From Deltaproteobacteria bacterium (GTDB lineage Bacteria > Desulfobacterota > Desulfobacteria > Desulfobacterales > Desulfosarcinaceae), in assembly GCA_020444075.1 (NCBI GenBank), contig JAHLLR010000054.1, forward strand, positions 1 to 33,988: a stretch of 33,988 bases of DNA. Reading direction: 5' to 3'. Of the stretch, positions 7,381-14,281 are shown piece by piece (position 1 is the stretch's first letter; each line of letters begins with the position of its first letter). The position numbers were made by a program, and so were the translations under genes. A model generated the notes under the pieces. It worked only from the letters and a program-made list of their open reading frames with translations. It was not told where the DNA came from and ran no database searches.

Positions 7381-8598
7381 ATGAACATGATTTCGTCAAA
7401 AAAATGGAGACTATTTTTTATTTGGATGGTGGTCACGGTTTTTGTTTTTCCTTTATCATCTGCAATTGCAAAACGGGGTGGAAACCATAAAACTCAAGTA
7501 AAAGTCATGACCCGTAATCTCTATCTGGGTGCTGATATATTCAGGGTTGTAGAGGCTGCGCAAACAGATCCAAAGTCAATTCCTTTGGTTGTCGCAGATG
7601 TATTTGAAACCGTTCAGGCAACTAATTTTTATGATCGGGCCGAGGCGATTGCCGATGAGGTTCTCAAAACCAAACCCGATGTTGTCGGCATTCAAGAGGC
7701 CTCAACTTATTATATACAGACGCCGGGTGATTTTCTGGAAGGTAATCCCGTTCAGGCAGGTACTGTTTTCATCGATTTCTATTCGGTTCTGGATGATGCT
7801 TTGAAAGCACGGGGATTATATTATGACGCATATATCGTAACCAATGCAGATATTGAATTGCCCATGGTCGACCCGGGATCACCCACCACCTTTTCTGATG
7901 TCAGATTGGTGGACCACGACATGATTTTGGTTAAAAAGCCATTGAAATCATGGGAGGTTGCGGCCGGAAATTATATGAATCAACTCGCAATGGACATAGC
8001 GGGGACACCTGTCACCTTTTCTCGGGGTTACCTTGCAGTCGATGTAAAAATCAAAAGGGAAGAATATCGTTTCGTAAACACGCACCTTGAAGTCAGCAGT
8101 TCCCCGGATAGTGTTTTCCGACTCGTTCAGAGTGCACAGATGCAGGAGTTGTTGACCATCGTCGGAGAACTTTCGGTGGATGGCCCTCCCCAGGTGATAA
8201 TGGTTGGCGACTTCAACAGTTCGCCAGACGATGTTCCTGGTACAGTAATCCATCCTGTTTATGGCCCATTGCCTTACGTGCCACCATACCTGTTAGCAAC
8301 AGGTGCCGGATATTTCGACAGCTGGCTGCTGCAGAAAAGATACGATGAAGGCTATACCAGCGGATTCGATGAATATGTGAGTGATCCAAATGCCGAATTG
8401 ACCACGAGGATCGATCATATCTTCCTGGGACCCAATGGTTATAAAATCGAAAAGGTAAAATCAGTCGTGGTCGGCGATGACGTTAAAGACATGACACCCA
8501 ACGGGTTATGGCCCTCCGATCATGCGGGGGTGGTCGCTAAAATAAAGTTTTCACAAAAAAATTACCCCTGTCCAGCTAAAGGGAAAAAGGCAGGGTAA
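7381..8598 (+). CDS. Secreted endonuclease/exonuclease/phosphatase (EEP) family protein
   Basis: A 405-aa exported metal-dependent phosphoesterase of the EEP (DNase I-like) superfamily. A signal peptide of about 30 residues ends near SSAIA. The EEP motifs occur in order: TRNLYLG (Asn), VGIQEAS (metal Glu), NTHLEV (His), MVGDFNSSP (Asp and Asn), RIDHIF (Asp) and SDHAGV (Asp-His). All catalytic positions are intact. The ATG at 7381 follows a strong AAGGGGGAGG; the upstream in-frame start at 7294 would spoil the signal peptide. It is 247 bases after the P1/PLC-like gene, with a perfect GC-rich terminator just after the stop. DNase, sphingomyelinase or inositol-phosphatase activity are all possible. 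Confidence 0.8.
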   Translation: MNMISSKKWRLFFIWMVVTVFVFPLSSAIAKRGGNHKTQVKVMTRNLYLGADIFRVVEAAQTDPKSIPLVVADVFETVQATNFYDRAEAIADEVLKTKPDVVGIQEASTYYIQTPGDFLEGNPVQAGTVFIDFYSVLDDALKARGLYYDAYIVTNADIELPMVDPGSPTTFSDVRLVDHDMILVKKPLKSWEVAAGNYMNQLAMDIAGTPVTFSRGYLAVDVKIKREEYRFVNTHLEVSSSPDSVFRLVQSAQMQELLTIVGELSVDGPPQVIMVGDFNSSPDDVPGTVIHPVYGPLPYVPPYLLATGAGYFDSWLLQKRYDEGYTSGFDEYVSDPNAELTTRIDHIFLGPNGYKIEKVKSVVVGDDVKDMTPNGLWPSDHAGVVAKIKFSQKNYPCPAKGKKAG

Positions 8599-8605
8599 CA
8601 TTCAC

Positions 8606-8642
8606 ATAGCCCCCGCAGCCCATATCGCTGCGGGGGATTTCA
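8606..8642 (+). terminator. Intrinsic terminator of the EEP gene
   Basis: CCCCCGCAGC (8610-8619) pairs perfectly with GCTGCGGGGG (8627-8636), with a 7-base loop, followed by ATTTCATT. It starts 12 bases after the stop at 8598. From 8643 to 8852 I see nothing else. Confidence 0.8.
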
Positions 8643-8852
8643 TTAGGACAATCTACGGCATCCAATCTGACAATATTCGTGAAGTGAGAAAATCCCAGCT
8701 CCGGCTTAATAATCTAAAAATACCGATATAATAAGAAATAACGCTGATCATGATAGCCGGCATAAAAAATGCTATGCAATATACCTGTACCGGGAAAGGA
8801 GACCATTGCCGCATCCGCAATGATCAGGTCGAGTCATAAATTTTATTGATGG

Positions 8853-9065
8853 ATGATACTGACGATGAGCAGGGTTCAGGAACTGATAAGTCTGCTGGCT
8901 GAGAAAGAGGTCGTCGCCAGAGCCTCAATCGCTAAAGCCCATCGTATTTGTAAAATCTGTGGAGAGCCGGCCGATTATTTTTACACGCCACGAGCAGAGC
9001 TTGAATACAGCATCTCCATGATATGCCAATCCTGCCAGGATTATTTTTTCCCGAAAGAGCAGTGA
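8853..9065 (+). CDS. Small CxxC zinc-finger protein, 70 aa
   Basis: A 70-aa protein with an N-terminal helix (about 1-28) followed by a treble-clef-like zinc site, CKIC at about 33-36 and CQSC at about 58-61. The intervening RAELEYSIS and the ending CQDYFF match a group of small uncharacterised proteins that I recall from bacterial and phage genomes. The tail also resembles the Cys-rich tail of the MASE3 protein at the start of the window. The start is uncertain: ATGs at 8853 and 8865 are both weak in SD. No neighbour suggests a role. Confidence 0.55.
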   Translation: MILTMSRVQELISLLAEKEVVARASIAKAHRICKICGEPADYFYTPRAELEYSISMICQSCQDYFFPKEQ

Positions 9066-9250
9066 CCTAATTTTTCGAGCCTGCCGACGCGCAATGGACC
9101 TGTTCGTGGACGCTTTTTTTGACAGTCTTCGTCAATTGATCGAAAAAAATGACGCTCTCGGAAGTTGCCGGATCCTGAATTATTTTTAACCCCATAGAAT
9201 TCCTGAAAATAGCTGATTTAAGAACAAACGGCATGAAATATGCTTTATCA

Positions 9251-9323
9251 TCAGTCGTAGAGAAAATGCTTCTCTTTCATCCTCCTCTTTGACAAGGCCC
9301 CGGTCCGGGCCTTGTCTTTTTTT
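9251..9323 (+). ncRNA. Candidate small RNA with C-rich seed
   Basis: A short stem AGAGAA / TTCTCT (around 9259-9275) is followed by a single-stranded pyrimidine stretch, TTCATCCTCCTC, complementary to SD sequences, and then by a perfect intrinsic terminator. This is the usual shape of a bacterial regulatory RNA. A weak -10 (TATGCT) at 9239-9244 would start it near 9251; no good -35 is seen. Expression is unproven. The rest of 9066-9373 shows nothing else. Confidence 0.35.
9291..9323 (+). terminator. Perfect intrinsic terminator
   Basis: GACAAGGCCC (9291-9300), loop CGGTCC, GGGCCTTGTC (9307-9316), then seven T. The nearest upstream gene ends 226 bases away, so it may end a separate short transcript. 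Confidence 0.85.
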
Positions 9324-9373
9324 ATGGGTTCATCGTATTACAACAAGACCGCACTTATGCCGGATATATCCTT

Positions 9374-9766
9374 ATGAAGAACTTGCTGGTTTATGCTTTA
9401 AGCTGGATCGGGATGGTCGCTATCGCAATCCTGAACGGAGCCATACGCGAAAAAGCATATGGGCCATTCATGCGTGAACTGTCAGCCCATCAATTGTCGA
9501 CATTCATCGGAATCATACTGTTGGGTGCTTACCTATGGGTACTAACGGAAACCTGTCCGATTGAATCATCAACCCAGGCTCTGCTTATAGGCGGAATTTG
9601 GTTTTTCATGACCGTTACATTTGAATTCGTGTTCGGTCATTTCGTTATGGGGCATCCATGGAGCAGACTATTTCACGATTACAACCTGTTCAAAGGGCGG
9701 GTGTGGTCCTTGCTGCTGATCTGGACGGCTGTCGCTCCATATTTGTTCTATCGGATTCGATCCTGA
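9374..9766 (+). CDS. Conserved four-helix membrane protein
   Basis: A 130-aa inner-membrane protein with four hydrophobic segments (about 5-22, 41-59, 68-88 and 107-125). Conserved-looking stretches include AILNGAIREKAYGP, AHQLSTF, FEFVFGHFVMGHPW and DYNLFKGRVW. I recall this pattern from uncharacterised bacterial membrane proteins but no function is assigned to it. The ATG at 9374 is the natural N-terminus, although the SD is weak. It lies downstream of the terminator at 9291-9323 and is probably monocistronic. The two His in FGHFVMGH could bind a metal or cofactor; this is only a possibility. Confidence 0.65.
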   Translation: MKNLLVYALSWIGMVAIAILNGAIREKAYGPFMRELSAHQLSTFIGIILLGAYLWVLTETCPIESSTQALLIGGIWFFMTVTFEFVFGHFVMGHPWSRLFHDYNLFKGRVWSLLLIWTAVAPYLFYRIRS

Positions 9767-9926
9767 GAAGCTGACTGCATCAGGAGGCCGGGCAAGTTAT
9801 CTGCGTAAAGTGTTCCGGGAGGTACAACCATGATTGCAAAGGCTACCTCAGAAGCCTGTGAATCATGCCCTGTTTAAAACGATTGGAATTGTATATCTTA
9901 TGGGTGCAACGCGTATATGAAAAAGT

Positions 9927-10250
9927 CTATCCGGCAGCCGTCAGGCTCGCATGATATCGAGCGGCCCCGGGAATCCTCTCTTCAATCGGATGGTCAAACA
10001 TCACTGCGAAGCCCCTGTCCTGAGATCGGACGACCGTACCTATTATGCTGGTTCTTCTGTCGAAGGCAACAATCGGGAATCGAAGGCTGATCTTTTGTCC
10101 ATTTTTAATTCTCCGCCGGGTGTATATGTAAATGCCGCCCGCACTTACATTACCGATCAGATCTCGATACGTTCCTGACTTGACGGTGTATTTCGCACTG
10201 TACAGCGCGGTGTGGCGAGGATGACGGCGCAGATCCGGTTTTGTGTTCAT
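9927..10250 (-). CDS. PilZ domain protein
   Basis: A 107-aa single-domain PilZ protein expected to bind cyclic di-GMP. The two ligand motifs are present: RRHPR at residues 8-12 (RxxxR) and NVSAGG at 34-39 ([D/N]xSxxG), followed by the beta-barrel. The start ATG at 10250 overlaps the stop of the IHF-like gene as ATGA, so the two are probably translationally coupled. The longer frame to 10286 would overlap that gene more and is not needed. As a stand-alone PilZ it is probably an adaptor. Its partner is not evident, though a diguanylate cyclase is encoded at 26062. Confidence 0.85.
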   Translation of the reverse strand: MNTKPDLRRHPRHTALYSAKYTVKSGTYRDLIGNVSAGGIYIYTRRRIKNGQKISLRFPIVAFDRRTSIIGTVVRSQDRGFAVMFDHPIEERIPGAARYHASLTAAG

Positions 10251-10531
10251 TTTCCATTCACCTTTTCCCGTAAATTTCCCGAACACTTGAATGTCACCAC
10301 CCGTCTTGCCGGCAGGATTGCATCTTCGCCAGTGGCCGGATTTCGGCCTTTCCGTTCGTTCTTTTCCTTCACGCAGAATTTGCCAAAACCGGACACCAGG
10401 ACATCATCACCAGATCCCAGGGTGGATTTGACAAGTTCAAGAAGCGTCTCGACGATCTCAACCGATTCTTTTCTGAGAAAGCCGAGTTCATTCTGGATTT
10501 TTTCAGCGATATCTTTCTTCGTCAGGGCCAT
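10247..10531 (-). CDS. ihfA: Integration host factor alpha-like / HU-family DNA-binding protein
   Basis: A 94-aa nucleoid protein of the HU/IHF family that bends DNA as a dimer. It matches IHF-alpha in length and layout: MALTKKDIAEKI at the N-terminus, GDDVLVSGFGKF in the core, and GRNPATGED in the DNA-binding arm, where the proline intercalates. RRVVTFK follows. The start at 10531 has GGAG upstream. It is the first gene of a two-gene unit with a PilZ protein, an unusual partner; ihfA is more often beside pheT or a MerR gene. A paralogue elsewhere in the genome is likely. Confidence 0.85.
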   Translation of the reverse strand: MALTKKDIAEKIQNELGFLRKESVEIVETLLELVKSTLGSGDDVLVSGFGKFCVKEKNERKGRNPATGEDAILPARRVVTFKCSGNLREKVNGK

Positions 10532-10582
10532 GCGTGTGATCTCCGTTTCGGAAATAATTGAAATGAGAGGAAGGATAAAGAC

Positions 10583-10611
10583 AAGTTGGCAAAAAAACAG
10601 ATGCTTGTCAA
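10583..10611 (-). promoter_or_regulatory. Probable sigma-70 promoter of the ihfA-like gene
   Basis: On the minus strand a perfect -35 TTGACA (10606-10611) is followed after 17 bases by CAACTT, a weak -10. A second TTGTCA lies 17 bases further upstream. The start codon is about 50 bases downstream. From 10612 to 10925 I see no convincing gene. Confidence 0.4.
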
Positions 10612-10925
10612 GGGTTTGTTATTTCTTGACAATCTGCCTGTCGGGGGATATTGCTCAATTGTTCCATTGCCCTGAAGGAGTCATCCCGCATATTGAAGAT
10701 CCGCTATCGACTTCGAAGATGATTTTTTAGCGGGGAGATAAACGGATGCCCGAGGATTTCGATATGGATGGCTGTCTGTCATTTTATTTGCGGTCACTGG
10801 TGTCGGTGTCCGGATTGCTTTTTTTTTCATATGGTTTTTCGAACCCAACCGTTCAGCAGGGTGCAGGTGAATTTTAAATGGGGCTTTTCCAGGATGCCCA
10901 ATAACCAGAAGCAATATCAGGCCGC

Positions 10926-11471
10926 ATGATAACCCTTGATAAGGCAAAACAACAAAAAATCCATACTCGGCAGATCGATATCGCCACCTACGAAGGCACA
11001 TCCGGTTCCATTATCGTTGAGGGCCTTCTGCGTGACGAACGCCTGCTTGAATCCTATCGACCTACCGGGGTAATTCATCCTCCCGGCACCATTCACCACA
11101 TGATTATCAGGATTGAGATCGAGGGGCCCCAATTGGTCATCGAGGACATAGATGTCGAGATGCCAACGATTCCTCACGATGCATGTATCGAGACCCTTGA
11201 GTCTCTGGCCCCCATCAAGGGAATGTCGATCGTTTCCGGCTTTACGGCCAAGGTGAAGGATCTGGTGGGTGGGACAAAGGGATGCTGTCATCTTCTGGCC
11301 CTGCTGATGGCGATGGCCCCTGCGGCGGTTCAGGGGGCATGGAGTGCAATGGCACGAGAACCCATTGATCCGGACGTCTACCTGCCGATGGCCATGGCAA
11401 GGGTTAAAAACACCTGCTGGGTGTGGCGTGATGATGGACCGTTGATGAAGGAATGGAACGCAGAGATATGA
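10926..11471 (+). CDS. DUF2889 domain protein
   Basis: A 181-aa soluble protein covered almost entirely by the DUF2889 pattern: R-x-I-x2-Y-x3-D-like start, EGLLRDER, IHHMIIRIEIE, a central MPTIPHDACIETLESL, and GGTKGCCHLLALLMAMAPAAVQG (family version GC-T/C-HL). The function of the family is unknown; in other bacteria it sits among catabolic and acyl-CoA genes. The Cys-Cys-His could be a metal or catalytic site. The ATG at 10926 is in-frame with the domain start, with only a weak SD. A family B repeat lies between it and the next plus-strand gene, so they are probably separate transcripts. Confidence 0.75.
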   Translation: MITLDKAKQQKIHTRQIDIATYEGTSGSIIVEGLLRDERLLESYRPTGVIHPPGTIHHMIIRIEIEGPQLVIEDIDVEMPTIPHDACIETLESLAPIKGMSIVSGFTAKVKDLVGGTKGCCHLLALLMAMAPAAVQGAWSAMAREPIDPDVYLPMAMARVKNTCWVWRDDGPLMKEWNAEI

Positions 11472-11544
11472 GAAGAATTGCCAGGTGGCCGTCGGCAAGG
11501 TCGGCCTGTGCCTTCGCATACCTGGCATGGATCGATAACAAGAA

Positions 11545-11686
11545 GAGCCAATTTCAAAACGTCCCATTGCGGCCAATATCCGCGTTGGGCGATCATTTCA
11601 ATCCTCGACGTAGCGCTGCTACGCCTCCGGTTGAAATGATCGCCCGCCTTGATCTTGACCGCACTGCAAGGTTTTGAAACAGGCTC
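11545..11686. repeat. MITE-like palindromic element (family B), copy 2
   Basis: 142 bp with ends GAGCCAATTTCAAAAC and GTTTTGAAACAGGCTC, in the opposite orientation to copy 1 at 6015-6156. AAGAA flanks both sides, a possible 5-bp target duplication. The centre (11599-11633) has the core CAATCCTCGAC, a GTAGC/GCTAC hairpin, then GCCTCCGGTTG. Confidence 0.8.
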
Positions 11687-11710
11687 AAGAAGATAAAATA
11701 GGGGATTATA

Positions 11711-12625
11711 TTGAAACCAGATGCCAATATCTCCGGGGAATGGATTGAAAGTCTGATCCGGGACTTCATTGCCGCTTCTCCTTACAACACCATGCAGAAC
11801 GAAACGGGGGAGCCCGCTTGGGATTTTGCGTTGGTGGGCTTTGCCTCCGGTGCAGATCCGATTTGGCAGCAATACAAAGAGTATGTCGGGCCTTTCCACT
11901 GGACCCCGTGGGAGGTTTTCAGCCAGCATTGCCCGGGAAAGCCCGTCTTAGCCGAACAACTAACCGTCATTTCATGGGTGTTGCCGCAGAGAGAGGTGGT
12001 CCGCCAAGCCAACCGCCGGGCCAGGACCTATCCTTCCGAAGCATGGGCGCGGATCAGGGTATACGGTGAGGAGTTCAATGCCGCATTGCGCCGTCATGTG
12101 GTCAGGAGCCTCAAGGAAATGGGCCATGCTGCCGTCGCTCCAATGTTGGTCCCCAACTGGACCATCGTCAAATCGGAGCGGTTTTCCTATGCCTCTTCCT
12201 GGTCGGAACGCCATGTTGCCCACGCAGCCGGGCTGGGCACCTTCGGTCTGTGCGACGGGCTTATCACGGCAAAGGGTAAGGCCATGCGGGTCGGATCGGT
12301 CGTGGCCAGAATATCCATTGAACCGACTCGCCGGCCTTATAACGACCACCGGGCCTATTGTCTCTTTTTCGCGAATGGAACCTGCGGCAAATGTATTGAC
12401 CGCTGCCCCGTCCGCGCCATTACCGAAGCCGGCCACGACAAGGAGAAGTGTCGGCTGCACCTGGCCCGCTCCAGAGAGCACGTCAAAAAAACATATAAAT
12501 TCGAAGGCTATGGATGTGGCCTATGCCAGGTCGGGGTCCCCTGTGAGGCCGGAATACCGGTGAAGGCCGCTCGTGAAGCCCTGGAGCAAGGGAAGTTTCC
12601 GCCCCCACCGCCACCATTGGCCTGA
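11711..12625 (+). CDS. QueG/RdhA-like double [4Fe-4S] ferredoxin protein
   Basis: A 304-aa cytosolic iron-sulfur protein related to epoxyqueuosine reductase and to the C-terminal half of reductive dehalogenases. SERHVAHAAGLGTFG and KGKAMRVGSVV, at about 165-200, are the segment shared by those families. Cluster ligands follow: CGKCIDRCP at about 227-235, then a Cys at about 248, and CGLCQVGVPC near 274-283. The N-terminal half resembles the cobalamin-binding region only distantly. Translation seems to begin at TTG 11711, preceded by AGGGGA; no ATG fits. It lacks a tRNA-modification neighbour, so queuosine synthesis is not supported by context and another corrinoid or redox role is possible. 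The C-terminus ends in a run of prolines. Confidence 0.7.
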   Translation: MKPDANISGEWIESLIRDFIAASPYNTMQNETGEPAWDFALVGFASGADPIWQQYKEYVGPFHWTPWEVFSQHCPGKPVLAEQLTVISWVLPQREVVRQANRRARTYPSEAWARIRVYGEEFNAALRRHVVRSLKEMGHAAVAPMLVPNWTIVKSERFSYASSWSERHVAHAAGLGTFGLCDGLITAKGKAMRVGSVVARISIEPTRRPYNDHRAYCLFFANGTCGKCIDRCPVRAITEAGHDKEKCRLHLARSREHVKKTYKFEGYGCGLCQVGVPCEAGIPVKAAREALEQGKFPPPPPPLA

Positions 12626-12690
12626 TGAAGATAGGGCGATGGGGGTGGATGAAATCATCAAAATTGACCTGCCCCTTATCAGAATGTATC

Positions 12691-12860
12691 TTAAACCTAA
12701 ATTGAGCGATTTTTGACTCGCGCTGCACCCATCTATTGCCCATCAAGGGTCTGCGCCAATCCTCGACAGAACCATGGGGTATGCCTCCGGTTGTCGCAGA
12801 CCCTTGATGGGCAAGATCTCAGCACATCGCTTCCCCAAAAATCGCTCAACTTAGGTTAAA
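12691..12860. repeat. Nested palindromic element (family C), 170 bp
   Basis: Terminal arms of 25 bp (12691-12715 and 12836-12860) pair with two mismatches; the key sequence is CTAAATTGAGCGATTTTTG. Inside, a perfect 20-bp inverted repeat lies at 12736-12755 and 12795-12814 (arm TTGCCCATCAAGGGTCTGCG). The centre holds CAATCCTCGAC and GCCTCCGGTTG, the same core as the family B elements. There is no coding capacity. Confidence 0.75.
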
Positions 12861-13010
12861 ATAAGGATCAGTAGGCGATCATTTTTTTCTAAACCGCATT
12901 TAAATCGGCCCGGAATTATTTTGGGATTTCCCAGATACCCCCTTGGTCGCCTCACCCCGAAATTGTATCTCCCGACCCTCTCAGGTGTGTTTAAAAGTAA
13001 AAAGAAACTC

Positions 13011-13093
13011 AGCAGGTTGAGCCTTCCTGTCGTTCACCGGTGATCATTGAAATTGGGGCAAGTCCCCAATGAGAAATCGGCCTGCTTTTTTTT
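13011..13093 (+). promoter_or_regulatory. Structured RNA with terminator tail (unknown riboswitch or sRNA)
   Basis: AGCAGG (13011-13016) can pair with CCTGCT (13081-13086), which runs straight into eight T. The enclosed bases hold two local hairpins: TCACCGGTGA (13034-13043) and ATTGGGG/CCCCAAT (13052-13058 with 13064-13070). This multi-hairpin layout lies 129 bases before the Cache gene and could be an attenuator, or the end of a small RNA. It matches no riboswitch consensus that I remember. Confidence 0.4.
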
Positions 13094-13221
13094 CGTCAAA
13101 AGAGTGTTTCCCCCTAAAGTTTTCTCAAAAGATGCCGATAAAACACTCCTTGCCCCCGGAACGCATATTCCAGAAAAAGATATGAGCCACATCAACCTGC
13201 ATTGGAAACAAAGGAGGACGT

Positions 13222-13707
13222 ATGAAGGGAAAGCTTATTGGGGTGGTGGGAATTCTGTTTCTGTTATTCGGTCTGGCATCTACCGTTTGGTCAGGAACCA
13301 GGGATGAATGCATTTCAAAATGCAAGGATGCCGCGGAATTTTTGAAATCCAATGGTGTCGCAGCCGCCGTTAAGGAATTTTCAGGTCAAAAAAACCGCTT
13401 CGTCTGGAATAACGGCATCAGCTATGTTTTCCTTATGGATATGAACTGCAAGGTGCTTGCCCATCCTTTCAATCCGGAGTTGACGAAAATGAATTCGTTG
13501 ATAGACCTGAAGGATGTGAACGGCAAAGCATTTTTCGTGGATTTTATCAGTGCCGCGAAAAAGGGCAAAGGCTGGACCAAATATCATTGGACCGTTCCGG
13601 GCAAGGACGTCATCAAACCCAAGCACACCTTCATTTTCCGTGTGCCGGATACTGATTATTTTGTGGGTGCCGGGTTTTATGTCCTGGCTCCGGGCGAATT
13701 TTATTAA
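13222..13707 (+). CDS. Secreted single-Cache domain protein
   Basis: A 161-aa periplasmic or lipid-free secreted protein. A signal peptide covers residues about 1-24. The rest is one Cache_2-type ligand-binding domain, with SYVFLMDMNCKVLAHPFNPEL in the beta-sheet core, GKAFFVDFISAAKKGKGWTKYHW and the final strand YFVGAGFY. No transmembrane or signalling module follows, so it may be a free binding protein that presents a small organic acid to a receptor. Two cysteines (CISKC) follow the signal peptide. The start at 13222 has a near-perfect AAAGGAGG. It is preceded by the structured RNA at 13011-13093. Confidence 0.8.
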   Translation: MKGKLIGVVGILFLLFGLASTVWSGTRDECISKCKDAAEFLKSNGVAAAVKEFSGQKNRFVWNNGISYVFLMDMNCKVLAHPFNPELTKMNSLIDLKDVNGKAFFVDFISAAKKGKGWTKYHWTVPGKDVIKPKHTFIFRVPDTDYFVGAGFYVLAPGEFY

Positions 13708-13946
13708 CACCGGAGAAATAATGCCCTGATTGACGCCAATTCGGATCCAATCCATTGAAAGCCATAATTTTCCAGCTTGACGGCATCCCGGGAAGATTTG
13801 GGGATGCCGTCGACGCCATAAATATACAACTCAGCCTGTTCTAACCACGGCAACCAATCATACCCTCCCACGCATTCCAAATACTGAACCAATTGGCATA
13901 ATAAAACCTTCGGTCTGCAGCGTGACGTGGGCCCCGATCCCCGGCC

Positions 13947-14174
13947 TTGCTTAAATAGTTGCTGTCGTCCCGGGAGTGGTCCGAGGACTGGAAGCGCCAG
14001 CAGGACGCCGGCGGGCTGACCGACATCCGGCGGGCGGCCTGTTCCTATTATCTGCAGCGGATCTGTTTTGGTGGCAGGGTCAAGGGCGGGGGGTTCGGCA
14101 CGGTCCCCATGCACAACCCGAGGATCAATCTGCTGCGTATGGAGGAGGAACTGTCCGCGGTCCACCTGCGGCTG
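13947..14174 (+). pseudogene. DNA adenine methylase (Dam/D12 class) fragment
   Basis: About 75 codons match the middle of phage-type adenine methylases: LLSSREWSEDWKRQ, then LTDIRRAACSYYLQRICFGG, then FGTVPMHNPRINL and a final AVHLRL. The frame holds a TAG at 13956-13958 where family members often have Trp before LLSSRE. The catalytic motifs (FxGxG and DPPY) are missing, and after 14174 the similarity stops. It is more GC-rich than its surroundings. I read it as the remnant of a prophage or integrative element. The rest of 13708-14281 shows no intact gene. Confidence 0.7.
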
Positions 14175-14281
14175 ATTATTTTACGTCCAGAATTATCGAT
14201 AGGTTTGGCAATGATTATTTGACTTATACCTGGTAATCCCAATAGAGAGACGAATACACAGCCATTAAAACTATCAGTGCG

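Noticed and set aside
10746-10877. 43-codon ORF with GGGGAG upstream (MPEDFDMDGCLSFYL...)
   Set aside because: The SD is good but there is no homology that I know of and no transcript context; too weak to call as a gene.
13704-13930. Minus-strand protein-like stretch (GGYDWLPWLEQAELYIYG)
   Set aside because: Reads like a real peptide, but no start, SD or family could be assigned; perhaps a second element remnant.
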